From Streptomyces sp. cg36 (GTDB lineage Bacteria > Actinomycetota > Actinomycetes > Streptomycetales > Streptomycetaceae), in contig NZ_CP163521.1 in assembly GCF_041080675.1 (NCBI RefSeq), positions 62,001 to 126,000 of the forward strand: a stretch of 64,000 bases of DNA, given 5' to 3'. Within the stretch, counting starts at the first letter, position 1. Each line of letters begins with the position of its first letter. A program made the position numbers and the translations under genes. A model generated the notes under the pieces. That model worked only from the letters and a program-made list of their open reading frames with translations. It did not search any database and was not told where the DNA came from. Positions 8,490 through 16,789 of the stretch are shown here, one piece after another.

Positions 8490-9334
8490 AGCGACTGAAG
8501 CGACTCAACGACGGACATAGGTTAGCGAAGCATAGGCACCGGGGAGTGCAAAGGCCCCCGCATTCGCCTGCCGTGTCGGAGGCCCCGCTGAGCGGGCCCG
8601 CTCGGGGGCCCAGCTACTCAACGAGCGACAGCGACTGAAGGACAGCGACTGAGCGTTTTTCGGTAGCTGTCTTCGGTGCTGAGTAAAACACCAGGTCAGA
8701 GGCTGTGTACAGATCCAAAAGCGACTGAGAGCGACTAAAACTCCCTATCTATGAGTCGCACGCGCACATGAGGAAAACCCCAAAACCCGTACCTAATATA
8801 GGAGCCAGAGTCGCTTCAGTCGCTGTCTGGGCGAGCCTACCCCCTCTGACCTGGTGTTTTGTGGCAGCGACTGAACAGCTACTGAAGCACTGCCGGTCGC
8901 TCGCCTCAGTAGCTGGGATCACAAAACACCCAAATCGCCGTCACCCTTACCAGGCGTAACAGCGACTGAAGCCTCTCGCAGCGACTGAACGGCAGCGACC
9001 GAAGTCTTCTGGGCGAGCTACCGAAGCGACTGAAGCGACTGAACCGCGGACATGCCCCCGCGATTGGTCCGGGACACGCCAAGAATGTCCGGCTCCCGGT
9101 CGCTTCAGTCGCTTGAGTAGCTGCCCTGAACAGCGCGTACGCCCCGGAGCACGTCCTACGGGTACGCCCGGCGGCCGGACGACCGCCCTGTCCCCCGCCG
9201 GTCCTCCCCGCTCCCTGGGCCGCTTTTTGAACCGTCTCCCGGCTTCAGTCGCTCCGGTAGCTCCGGTCGCTCCAGCAGCCGCGCTCCTTCAGTCGCTGCG
9301 GCAGCCCGAGGCGTCCCCGGGAGCTTCAGTCGCT
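8490..9334. repeat. Iteron field, candidate replication origin
   Basis: At least 15 copies of GCGACTGA(A) in both orientations lie in this gene-free stretch. Direct copies start at 8491, 8631, 8645, 8721, 8731 (one mismatch), 8867, 8962, 8981, 9026 and 9035. Inverted copies (TTCAGTCGC) start near 8815, 9104, 9244, 9288 and 9325. Degenerate copies such as GCTACTGAA and GCGACCGAA fill gaps. The centre (about 8715-8810) is locally A+T-rich (TCCCTATCTATGAG, CCTAATATAGG). Adjacent prim-pol and helicase genes make this the likely origin. The protein that binds the repeats is not identifiable from sequence. Confidence 0.8.
8685..8860. repeat. 18-bp perfect inverted repeat inside the iteron field
   Basis: AAAACACCAGGTCAGAGG at 8685-8702 recurs exactly inverted at 8843-8860, enclosing 140 bases that contain iterons and the A+T-rich patch. 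The arms are too far apart for a terminator. They may be binding sites for an initiator or boundaries of the unwinding region. Confidence 0.75.
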
Positions 9335-9810
9335 GTCGGCCCGAGCGGCCGGGGAGGAGGCGGGAGGGAAGGATGTCGGGCGACCGTCCACGCCGGGCCT
9401 GCGGGCGGGACGGGCGCCGGGCACGCCGGCGCTGTGCCACGGGAGGCTGGCCGGGACTCGGCAGCGTCCGGGCGTCCCGGCTGGGACACCCGGCCCCGCG
9501 CGATGCCCGGCAGGATCTCGACGAGCCCTGCACTGCCGGTTCTGGCATGCGTGCGGATGGCAGTCCCCCGTGACAGCGGACGTACAGATCGGCGTTGCCC
9601 CAGGTTGCGGGCTTCTCCGATCGGCCTGGCTCAGCATGCAACAGAGCGGACCGAGTTTTCTCCCGATGATTTCTCCGCCTAAAAAAGGTGGGTGAACCGG
9701 TACGGAAAACCTGCCCCGGGACCCCCGCCACCCCTCCCCCGCCCCTCGGGCCGCACGCCCCTCCCGGCGCCCCGCCCGTCTCACCCGTCGTCGATCGCTC
9801 ACCAATTGGC
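9335..9810. other. Gene-free stretch between the iterons and the 9811 regulator
   Basis: About 475 bases of high G+C DNA. Open frames exist on both strands, but they run through iterons or lack recognisable protein character. A more A+T-rich patch lies at 9650-9690. I see no supported gene, promoter or RNA here. Confidence 0.4.
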
Positions 9811-10911
9811 TCACTCGTCGTCGATCAGCCGTTCCGCCGACAGCGCCCAGCAGTAGGTGAGCTCGGCGAGCGTCGAGACCTGCCACAGCTCGCGCAGCTT
9901 GCCGATCTCCTTGGAGAGCGTGCGCAGCCCGATGCCGAGGCGCTGGGCGGTGATCCGCTGCTCGATGCCCGCCGCCGTGTCCCGCAGGATCTCCCGCTGG
10001 AGCCGGGTCGTCCGGGCCCCGGCGGCCACGTCCGAGGGGCGCGGGTCGCCGTGCCAGATCTCCGCGCGCCGCCACTCCTGGTCGAAGCCCTCCGCCATGT
10101 ACGCGACGGCCGCCCGGTCCAGGACGTGCCAGGCGGCGTGGCTGGGCACGGAGTTCACGATGTGGTCCGAGATGAACGCGGTGCGCCGGTCCACGATGAT
10201 GCACCGCTGGAACGGCCCGATGAGCGTACGGAACTGGGCGCCCTTGCCCGTCATCACCCGCGCCCACTCCCGGGTCGCCTCGTCGTCGCGCATGCTGTCG
10301 CGGTAGAGCGTGCGCACGCTCACGCCCCGCTCCAGCGCCCGGCTGTCCCGGTCCATCGCCACGGACAGCAGGTCCCGGGTGCGCGGCCCGCCGGGCTGGG
10401 CGGTGAGCAGCTCGCCCTGGGCCTGGCTGATGGCGTGCTCGATCCGGGCGTTGACCAGTCCGGGCTCGGTCAGGAACTCCGAGCCGCGCCCCGCCCGCCA
10501 CTTGGCCCGCTCGAAGTGGACGCTCAGCTCGTCCGCGTCCTCCGGTATCGCCGCCATCCGGGCCGCCCGCGCCGCCATCTCCCGCAGATCGGCGTCCAGT
10601 TGCCGCCGGGCCGCCTCCTGGGGGTCCAGGGCGACGGGGATGTCCGGCAGATCGGGGTCCACCGCCACCAGGCCGCGCTCCACCAGCCGGGCCAGGACCG
10701 GCTCGTCACGGGGGGTCAGCGTTTCGTGCCGGGTGATCCGCCCGTACAGCTCGACGGCCTCGGGCGGCAGCCGGACGGCTCCGCCCGGAGCCGCTGCCGA
10801 GGGCCCGCCGGCCGTCCCGGTCGCTTCGGTCGCTCCAGTCGCTCCGGCAGCCGCGTCCGTGCCCCGCACCGGAATGTCGCTCTCCACCTGGTTCGCCCCC
10901 GTCGGTGGCAT
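9811..10911 (-). CDS. LuxR-type helix-turn-helix regulator with PLD-like sensor region
   Basis: 366-residue regulator; ATG 10911 is chosen because sequence before it has no protein character. The N-terminus is Ala/Gly/Thr-rich, then a winged-helix-like segment (PEAVELYGRITRHETLTPRD). A coiled coil follows (ARRQLDADLREMAARAARM). The central region (SVRTLYRDSMRDDEATREW to FQRCIIVDRRTAFISDH) resembles the PLD-like domain of Streptomyces HTH regulators. The C-terminus contains the HTH (AQRLGIGLRTLSKEIGKLRE). It shares this layout with the protein at 62566-63597. It is divergent from the XRE regulator at 11139. The DNA coding the ATGATEATG segment contains iteron-like repeats. Confidence 0.75.
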   Translation of the reverse strand: MPPTGANQVESDIPVRGTDAAAGATGATEATGTAGGPSAAAPGGAVRLPPEAVELYGRITRHETLTPRDEPVLARLVERGLVAVDPDLPDIPVALDPQEAARRQLDADLREMAARAARMAAIPEDADELSVHFERAKWRAGRGSEFLTEPGLVNARIEHAISQAQGELLTAQPGGPRTRDLLSVAMDRDSRALERGVSVRTLYRDSMRDDEATREWARVMTGKGAQFRTLIGPFQRCIIVDRRTAFISDHIVNSVPSHAAWHVLDRAAVAYMAEGFDQEWRRAEIWHGDPRPSDVAAGARTTRLQREILRDTAAGIEQRITAQRLGIGLRTLSKEIGKLRELWQVSTLAELTYCWALSAERLIDDE

Positions 10912-11138
10912 GCGTGCGTACGCCGGGCGTACGCACGCAACCGTCACCGCTTGATCGCCGCATGTCAGACGAGGCAGCGTACCCGTGGGACCTGCACGAA
11001 CCCCGCCGCCGAGCCCTTCCGGAGGACTCGACGGCGGCCGAAAACATTCGCACAAGTACGTACGTACATACGAACACCGGCACAGCTCATCGCGGCGCCC
11101 GTGCGTGCGGCGCCGCCCACGCACGGGACACACGATTC

Positions 11139-11975
11139 ATGGACAAGGTTGCTCTGCGCGGCCTGCTGCGCGAACGCCGCGCCCGCATCACCCCCGAGAG
11201 CCACGGCCTGCACCGGCCCACCCGGCAGGGCCGCCGCGCCCCCGGTCTCTCCCAGGCCCAGATCGACCATCTGCTGCACCGCGCCCCCGACACCTACGGG
11301 CGCCTGGAGTCCGGCCGCTATCCCCATCCGCCCGCCGACCTCCTGGAGGACGTGGCCCGGCTGCTCGACATGAACGAGCAGGAGTGGACGGCGCTGTGGC
11401 GCTACGGCCTCGGGCAGGATCCGCCGCACCCCCTGAACTCCCGCTCCGGCCAGGAGATCCCCGGCGTCTGGCAGGAGGCGGTCGACGGGATCGCGCACAT
11501 GGCGTACGTCCACGACCGCTCCTGGAACCTGCTGGCGGTGAACTCCGCGTTCACCGCGCTGTTCCCGCCGGGCCGCGTCCCGCACAACACGATGCGCTGG
11601 ATGGTCGTGGACCGGGCGGCCCGCTCGATGCTGCTGGACTGGGAGAACTCGTGGGCACCCTTCGCCCTCCCCCATCTGCGCGGCGCGCTCGCGGCCGACC
11701 CGCACGACGAGACCCTCAAGCAGATCGAGAAGGAGGTCCTCGCCGACCCGGTCTCCTCCCGGATCTACGAGCGGGCCGGCGCCCACCTCCCCCTCGACGG
11801 CGACGAACGCCCCCTGTGCCACCTCGCCCTGGGCTCCGGCTGGGTCACGGTCTGCGCCGCACAGCCGATGGCCGCGCCCGGCGCCCGCATGATCATCCTG
11901 GTCTTCCATCCCGGCGAACGCCGCAGGCATGCCCGTACGCCGATGCTGCGGGCGGAGAGTACGAGACATCCATGA
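11139..11975 (+). CDS. XRE-family regulator with MmyB-like ligand-binding domain
   Basis: 278-residue transcriptional regulator starting at ATG 11139; longer starts exist, but the upstream sequence is not protein-like. Residues ~1-75 form the HTH (GLSQAQIDHLLHRAPDTYGR, LESGRYPHPP). From about residue 100 comes the MmyB-like domain: MAYVHDRSWNLLAVNSAFTA, NTMRWMVVDRAARSMLLDWE, followed by a C-terminal LGSGWVTVCAAQP. Members of this family usually regulate an adjacent operon in response to a small ligand. The coupled downstream gene encodes a small membrane protein. A second protein of the same type is at 17256. Confidence 0.85.
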   Translation: MDKVALRGLLRERRARITPESHGLHRPTRQGRRAPGLSQAQIDHLLHRAPDTYGRLESGRYPHPPADLLEDVARLLDMNEQEWTALWRYGLGQDPPHPLNSRSGQEIPGVWQEAVDGIAHMAYVHDRSWNLLAVNSAFTALFPPGRVPHNTMRWMVVDRAARSMLLDWENSWAPFALPHLRGALAADPHDETLKQIEKEVLADPVSSRIYERAGAHLPLDGDERPLCHLALGSGWVTVCAAQPMAAPGARMIILVFHPGERRRHARTPMLRAESTRHP

Positions 11976-12199
11976 GCACCCTGGACCTGTTCCTGCTCCT
12001 CGTCTTCGTCATCTGGACGCTGACGTCGCTGGCGCTGCTGACCGACCACCGGGGCCTGCGCACCAGATTCAGCACCCGCCCGCCCCACGACCCGTACGAG
12101 ATCCGCCACCGCAGCAAGATCCTGCTGGCGTGCGGGTGGGGCGGAGTGGTGACGGGCGTGTACGGGATGGTGGGAGTGCTGTACGTGTCGCTGACGTAG
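11972..12199 (+). CDS. Small membrane protein coupled to the XRE regulator
   Basis: 75-residue protein starting at ATG 11972, overlapping the regulator stop (ATGA). It has two hydrophobic segments: LFLLLVFVIWTLTSLALLT near the N-terminus and a second after KILLACGWGGVVTGVYGMVG near the C-terminus. A basic loop lies between them. Function unknown. The overlap argues that it is made together with the regulator. Confidence 0.75.
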   Translation: MSTLDLFLLLVFVIWTLTSLALLTDHRGLRTRFSTRPPHDPYEIRHRSKILLACGWGGVVTGVYGMVGVLYVSLT

Positions 12200-12217
12200 T
12201 CGGGGGCGGGGACGGAT

Positions 12218-12555
12218 TATCACGGCGTGATAGGTGGAGCCGCCGTGAAGGGGGATGCCCCACTCCCCCGGTTCACTCACCGCCGGGACCTATCACGCCG
12301 TGATAGGTGCGGCCATCGGAGTCGGGAGGTCCTGCTCCCCTGTCGCCCGTCCCCGGGACCTATCACGCCGTGATAGGTCCCGCCACTCTTCGGGGGCCTC
12401 CCGGCCCGGTCCGGCGGACGGGGGCCGAGCTATCACGCCGTGATAGGTCACGACTCGCCTCGTTCTTCTCGGCGGGCCGAAGCACCGACCTATCACGCCG
12501 TGATAGGTCGCCGTGATGGGGCCGTTGGGCCGTGCAGGGCTATCACGGCGTGATA
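12218..12555. repeat. Centromere block 1: six parS-like palindromes upstream of parA
   Basis: Six copies of TATCACGCCGTGATA, or the GGC-centred form, start at 12218, 12291, 12361, 12431, 12491 and 12541. Distances are 73, 70, 70, 60 and 50 bp. Four of the five are multiples of 10, which puts most sites on the same face of the helix. The flanking bases often extend the match (ACC before, GGT after). The block occupies the whole gap before parA, so ParB binding here could also repress parAB. The rest of the 484-base gap shows no gene. Confidence 0.9.
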
Positions 12556-12683
12556 ACTCCCCTCCCCCACCGACCACTTCATCCCTATTGGGCGGTTTCT
12601 TCCCCCACTCCCCCACCAACCAAGCCAGAAAGCTAACGTGTCGATCCATCAAACGATCTCCAGCGTTAGTACAGTTACGTTCC

Positions 12684-13940
12684 ATGACCTCACCCACCTC
12701 ATCTGCATCCAGAAGCGACCGGGAGAAGGTCGTCTCGAAGCTCCCCCTGCGGCTTCGCCAGGAGTTGAAGATCCGGGCGGCTCAGCTCGGCGTCGACATC
12801 CAGGAAGCCGTGGAGACCGGCATCACGACCTGGCGCAGCCTCGGTTCGAACCTCTCCCCCATCGACACCTCCGGTGCCGAATCGTTCGCCACCTTCCTGC
12901 CCGCCGAGCAGTGGTCCGGCTTCCGGACCGACTGCAAGGACCGGGGCGTCTCCCTCATCCAGGGCCTCGCCCAGTCCGTACAGGTGTGGCTCGACCACCA
13001 CCCGGCCCCCGCCGTCCGGCGCCCCGCGATCGTGCGGCGGATCGTCGTCTGCAACCAGAAGGGCGGCGTCGGCAAGACCGCGATCACCGCCGGTACGGGT
13101 GAGGCGCTGGCCGAGGACCCCACGGCCCTCATGCCCGTACGCGTCTCGAAGCACTTCGCGGCGCTCCTCGACGAGGGTGACGGCGGCAGCGATCCGCTCG
13201 CGCTCGAAGACCTCCCCGGTCTCGGCCAGCGCGTCCTGCTCGTCGACTTCGACCCGCAGGGCCACCTCACCAAGCAGCTCGGCGAGGAGCCGTTGCCCAT
13301 GGGCGGCGACTCCCTCACCAACCACATGGCGGGCGACGCCAAGGGCGAGCTGCGTGAAGTGATCGTCGCCATCGACGAGGAGCGCTTCGGGGACCGGCTC
13401 CACCTGCTGCCCGCGTGCACGGACGCGTTCCTCCTCGACGTACGCCTGGCCTCCGTCCGCGCCCGGGAAGCCGCGCTCGAACGGGCCCTCGCGCCCCTCG
13501 AAGCCCACTACGACGTCATCCTCATCGACTGCCCGCCGAGCCTCGGCCTGAGCATGGACGCCGCCGCGTACTACGGACGCCGCCGCCCCGACGAGGTGCC
13601 CGGCAACTCCGGCGCGCTCATCGTCGTGCAGGCCGAGGACAGCAGCGCGGACGCCTACGACCTGCTGACGTCGCAGATAGAGGACATGCGCACCGACCTT
13701 GCCCTGGAGCTCGACTACCTCGGCATCGTCGTCAACCACTACGACGCCCGGCGCGGCTACATCGCCACGTCCTCCCTCCAGTCCTGGATGGACATCAAGG
13801 ACCCGCGCGTCGTCGGCGTCATCGGTGACCTGAAAGAACAGAAGGAAGCGGTACGGGTCAAGCGTCCGCTCCTGTCGTACGCCCCGCGCTGCGACCAGTC
13901 CGTGGGGCTGCGTGCCCTCGCCCGGGAGATCAGCAAGTGA
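12684..13940 (+). CDS. parA: ParA-type partition ATPase with RHH-like N-terminal extension
   Basis: 418-residue Walker-type partition ATPase. ATG 12684 is chosen from protein character; no clear ribosome binding site precedes it. The deviant Walker A motif KGGVGKTAITAGTGEAL lies at about 126-142, the A-prime region is VLLVDFDPQGHLTKQL, and Walker B is YDVILIDCPPSLGLSMDAA. Ahead of the ATPase are two similar segments, residues ~19-50 (LPLRLRQELKIRAAQLGVDI) and ~70-105 (LPAEQWSGFRTDCKDRGVSL). They look like tandem ribbon-helix-helix units that could bind the upstream palindromes for autoregulation. The stop overlaps the parB start by 4 bp. Confidence 0.93.
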   Translation: MTSPTSSASRSDREKVVSKLPLRLRQELKIRAAQLGVDIQEAVETGITTWRSLGSNLSPIDTSGAESFATFLPAEQWSGFRTDCKDRGVSLIQGLAQSVQVWLDHHPAPAVRRPAIVRRIVVCNQKGGVGKTAITAGTGEALAEDPTALMPVRVSKHFAALLDEGDGGSDPLALEDLPGLGQRVLLVDFDPQGHLTKQLGEEPLPMGGDSLTNHMAGDAKGELREVIVAIDEERFGDRLHLLPACTDAFLLDVRLASVRAREAALERALAPLEAHYDVILIDCPPSLGLSMDAAAYYGRRRPDEVPGNSGALIVVQAEDSSADAYDLLTSQIEDMRTDLALELDYLGIVVNHYDARRGYIATSSLQSWMDIKDPRVVGVIGDLKEQKEAVRVKRPLLSYAPRCDQSVGLRALAREISK

Positions 13941-15274
13941 GCAGCAAGGCCAAGAACCTCGGAGCGGGATCCTCGTTCGGACAGGCCCGTGCGGTGTCCG
14001 CGCGGCGCGCCGCGATCGGCGCCGCGACCGTGGCGCCCACCGCCGGAGTCCCCGATCCGACGGAACTGCCCGTCGGCCGCATCAGCCAGAACCCCGACAA
14101 CCCGCGTGAGGAGCTGCGCGATCTGGAGGGCCTGGCGGAGAGCATCCGCGAGGTCGGCCTGGTCACCGCGATCACGGTCGCCTCGGTCGAGGCGTATCTG
14201 CGGGAGCGCCCCGAACGGGCCGACGACCTCGAACCCGACACCCGGTTCATCGTCATCGACGGTCACCGCCGGCTGGCGGCGGCCCGGCTCGCGGGCGTGC
14301 CGACCGTACGGGTCAGTGTCGACAACGCCCTCGTCTCCACGGACGAGTCGCTGCTGGAGGCGGCGTTCGTCGCCAACGTCCACCGCGACGACATGAACCC
14401 GCTGGAGCAGGCGCAGGCGCTGAAGAAGCTGGTGGAGTTCTACGGTTCGCAGAGCCGCGCCGCCAAGCGCCTCGGTATCGCCCAGTCCACGATCTCCTCC
14501 AAGCTGTCGGTCCTGGACCTGGCCCCGGAGCTCCAGGCCGACCTGTTGGAGGGCCGCCGCAAGGTCGAGCACGTACGGAACCTCTCCAAGTACGACGCCG
14601 AGGAGCAGCGCGCCCAGGCCGACGCCCGCGCGGTGGCGGCGGAGGAACGCCGGGAGGCGAGCAAGCGGGCGGCGGAGCTATCACGGCGTGATAGCTCCCT
14701 CGGGGAGACCGAAGTATCACGCCGTGATAGCTCCATGGATGAACCCGGCGCCGACCTATCACGCCGTGATGGCTCGGGCCGGGGGAGTGGGGTCGAGCAC
14801 GGGGACCTATCACGCCGTGATAATCGTGAAGCCGGTGCGGATCTATCACGCCGTGATAGCCATGAGGCCGACGCCGATCTATCACGCCGTGATAGCCGTG
14901 AAGCCGAGGCTGACCTATCACGCCGTGATAGCCGTGGAAACGGGGGCGGCCCATCACGCCGTGATGACCGTGAGGCTGCCACCGAGCTGTCACGCCGTGA
15001 TGGCTCAACCCCCGGCGCCGCCCCGGCCCCTGCTCCCGCCGCAGCCTCCCAGCCCGCGTCCGCTCAGGGAAACGACCTCCCGGCCCCCCGCCCCGAGGCC
15101 CCCTCCACCCCCGGTGCGCGTCCCGTCGTGAAGATGCCCTGGAACGACGGTGTCGCCTGTGCGGAGATCGCGATCTCGCGGATGAACTCCGCGGAGCGCG
15201 GCCGGATGCTCGTACGCCTTCAGGAAGAGGCAACCCGGGAGGCCAACGCCACGGAACCGTCGGCGACGGGCTGA
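13937..15274 (+). CDS. parB: ParB/Spo0J-type partition protein with SRRD repeat region
   Basis: 445-residue centromere-binding protein; GTG 13937 overlaps parA. The N-terminal CTP-binding/clamp domain includes RISQNPDNPREELRDLEGL and the box VIDGHRRLAAARLAG. AFVANVHRDDMNPLEQAQAL follows. The HTH is QSRAAKRLGIAQSTISSKLS. Residues ~248-356 form a repetitive linker of about nine (L/V)SRRD units, mostly 12 residues apart, each encoded by a parS-like palindrome. A Pro/Ala-rich segment and a C-terminal helical domain (WNDGVACAEIAISRMNSAER) follow, probably for dimerisation. The repeat region makes the protein longer than usual ParB proteins. Confidence 0.93.
   Translation: MSSKAKNLGAGSSFGQARAVSARRAAIGAATVAPTAGVPDPTELPVGRISQNPDNPREELRDLEGLAESIREVGLVTAITVASVEAYLRERPERADDLEPDTRFIVIDGHRRLAAARLAGVPTVRVSVDNALVSTDESLLEAAFVANVHRDDMNPLEQAQALKKLVEFYGSQSRAAKRLGIAQSTISSKLSVLDLAPELQADLLEGRRKVEHVRNLSKYDAEEQRAQADARAVAAEERREASKRAAELSRRDSSLGETEVSRRDSSMDEPGADLSRRDGSGRGSGVEHGDLSRRDNREAGADLSRRDSHEADADLSRRDSREAEADLSRRDSRGNGGGPSRRDDREAATELSRRDGSTPGAAPAPAPAAASQPASAQGNDLPAPRPEAPSTPGARPVVKMPWNDGVACAEIAISRMNSAERGRMLVRLQEEATREANATEPSATG
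14679..15002. repeat. Centromere block 2: nine palindromes inside parB
   Basis: TATCACGCCGTGATA or close variants start at 14679, 14715, 14757, 14808, 14844, 14880, 14916, 14952 and 14988. Six of the eight distances are exactly 36 bp, and the others (42 and 51) are also multiples of three. The reading frame therefore always decodes the site as Ser-Arg-Arg-Asp. The last two copies and the third have substitutions at the outer bases. Confidence 0.92.
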
Positions 15275-15610
15275 GGCGCGGGGGAGGGGCCGGATTATCA
15301 CGGCGTGATAGGTCGAGCGAGCCGCGGGGCGGCCCCTGACCTATCACGCCGTGATAACCGCAGAGATCTGAGCACCCCGACACAAGGACGCCGCAAAAGG
15401 TCCCAAAAACGCAACTGCCGCAATAGGGACAAAAAATGAGCCCCAGAATGGGCACTCAGGCGGCCGTTCAGGTGGGGCCCGGTGTGATCCGGTCCGGGAG
15501 TGCGTACGAGGCCGCCAGCGAGGCGTACACGGCCTCAAGGTGGCGAACGTGGCCTGAAATCGGTGGGGGAGGGGACGCCGACCGCGCCCCTGTCCCCCCG
15601 CCGTACGCCC
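15275..15610. repeat. Centromere block 3 and the parB downstream gap
   Basis: Two more palindromes lie at 15296-15310 and 15342-15356, just after parB. The rest of the 336-base gap includes an A+T-richer stretch (15390-15440, with two short A-runs). It also has CAATAGGGA at 15421-15429, which is the inverse of TCCCTATTG at 12582-12590 before parA. No gene is seen. Confidence 0.8.
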
Positions 15611-16789
15611 CTACGGCCCGCACCACCCTGGATTGTCCATGGGCGTCAGCGTGCCGAACAGTGAGGTGTACGTGTCTCCACGGGCCGTCCTCAGCACGTA
15701 CGACGGTGTGGTCCGCGACACCGCGTCCTGGAGGCGGGCCAGGAGGAGATGGGCGGGGGGCAGGTCCAGGGAGAGGGCGCCCGCCAGATGGGCGCGGCGG
15801 GCCGTGAGGTGGGGCTCGACGCGGCGCAGGTCGTTCTCCAAGTACGCTGCCGCCGCCCGCATCGCCGTCAGGCTGCCACCCGCGGAGAACCGCAGACAGT
15901 CCTGCCAGCCGGGCAGTCCGATGATGACGCGGAGCGCGTCGCCGAGGCTGTCGGCGATCAGGCCGCCCTCGCCCTCGGGGCTCGCGTACACCACGGCGGG
16001 CACCTCGTCGGGGTCGCCGTAGAGGAAGTAGGTGCCGCCGACGTCGTCCCCGGCGAAGCCCTCCACCGGCTCGCCGGAGGACGACGTCAGCACCTCTCCG
16101 TGGTCACGGCAGGACAGGTCGAACCCGCACAGCGCGTACATCGACTCGGACAGGCCCGGGTGGTCGCGCAGTCGGCCCAGCAGCTCCTCGACCGACGACA
16201 CGGCCGGGGCGCGGAAGCCGTACGGGCCCGCCGAAGCCGCGCCGCGTGCTGCGCCCGAAGGGGTGAGGGCGCGGTACTCCGGGCTCGCCCGGCCGTGGAC
16301 GGCCCGGCCGCCGCGCCGGGGTCGGGGCGGCGGGCAGGGCTGCGGGGAGCCCGGCTGCCACGCTGTACCGGTGGTGGGGAGCACGGCTCCGTCGTGGACG
16401 GGCCGCGCCCTGATGGAGACCGGGGTGCGTTCACCGGAGTCGAACAGGGTCCAGGTCTCGTACGGCCGTGCGGCGTGCGGGTCCTGACGCGACCACAGCA
16501 GCCGTCCCGGTCCGCCGTCGGCGGGCGGGGTGCCGCCCGGACCGCCGCACGTCAGCAGGTAGGCGTGCTCCGCCTGGCGCTGGGCGGTGGCGAGAGCGCC
16601 GAACAACAGCCCGCCCGCCCCGTGCGGCCAGCCCGCCCCGGGCGGATCGTCTTCTCCGCGCACCCCGCCTTCCCCGTACGAGTCGTGCTCCCCGTCCGGA
16701 TCGCGCGGCTCGCCCGCCCAGCAGGTCTCGTACACGATGTTCCGGCTCTCGTACCCGGTCCCGCGATCCGGTGACGCGAGGCTGTGCAT
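15611..16789 (-). CDS. Hypothetical protein, C-terminal half SUKH/SMI1-like
   Basis: 392-residue protein starting at ATG 16789 behind GGAAGGGGG. The N-terminal half is Gly/Pro-rich and includes LLFGALATAQRQAEHAYLLT. The C-terminal half (from about residue 190) reads SVEELLGRLRDHPGLSESMY, then AGDDVGGTYFLYGDPDEVPA, VVYASPEGEGGLIADSLGDA and LRVIIGLPGWQDCLRF. This resembles the SUKH (SMI1/KNR4) fold found in toxin-immunity and regulatory proteins of Streptomyces. No toxin gene is adjacent. The assignment rests on pattern memory and is tentative. Confidence 0.6.
   Translation of the reverse strand: MHSLASPDRGTGYESRNIVYETCWAGEPRDPDGEHDSYGEGGVRGEDDPPGAGWPHGAGGLLFGALATAQRQAEHAYLLTCGGPGGTPPADGGPGRLLWSRQDPHAARPYETWTLFDSGERTPVSIRARPVHDGAVLPTTGTAWQPGSPQPCPPPRPRRGGRAVHGRASPEYRALTPSGAARGAASAGPYGFRAPAVSSVEELLGRLRDHPGLSESMYALCGFDLSCRDHGEVLTSSSGEPVEGFAGDDVGGTYFLYGDPDEVPAVVYASPEGEGGLIADSLGDALRVIIGLPGWQDCLRFSAGGSLTAMRAAAAYLENDLRRVEPHLTARRAHLAGALSLDLPPAHLLLARLQDAVSRTTPSYVLRTARGDTYTSLFGTLTPMDNPGWCGP

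Noticed and set aside
9113..9682. A 189-residue plus-strand frame in the iteron region
   Set aside because: It runs through several iterons, has no ribosome binding site and no protein-like pattern.
12218..15356. Regular repeats that might be a CRISPR array
   Set aside because: The units are 15-bp palindromes with irregular or in-gene spacing and no cas genes; parAB proves a centromere.
15390..15440. An origin or promoter in the A+T-rich stretch after parB
   Set aside because: No iterons or consensus promoter boxes; only a 9-bp inverse match to the region before parA.
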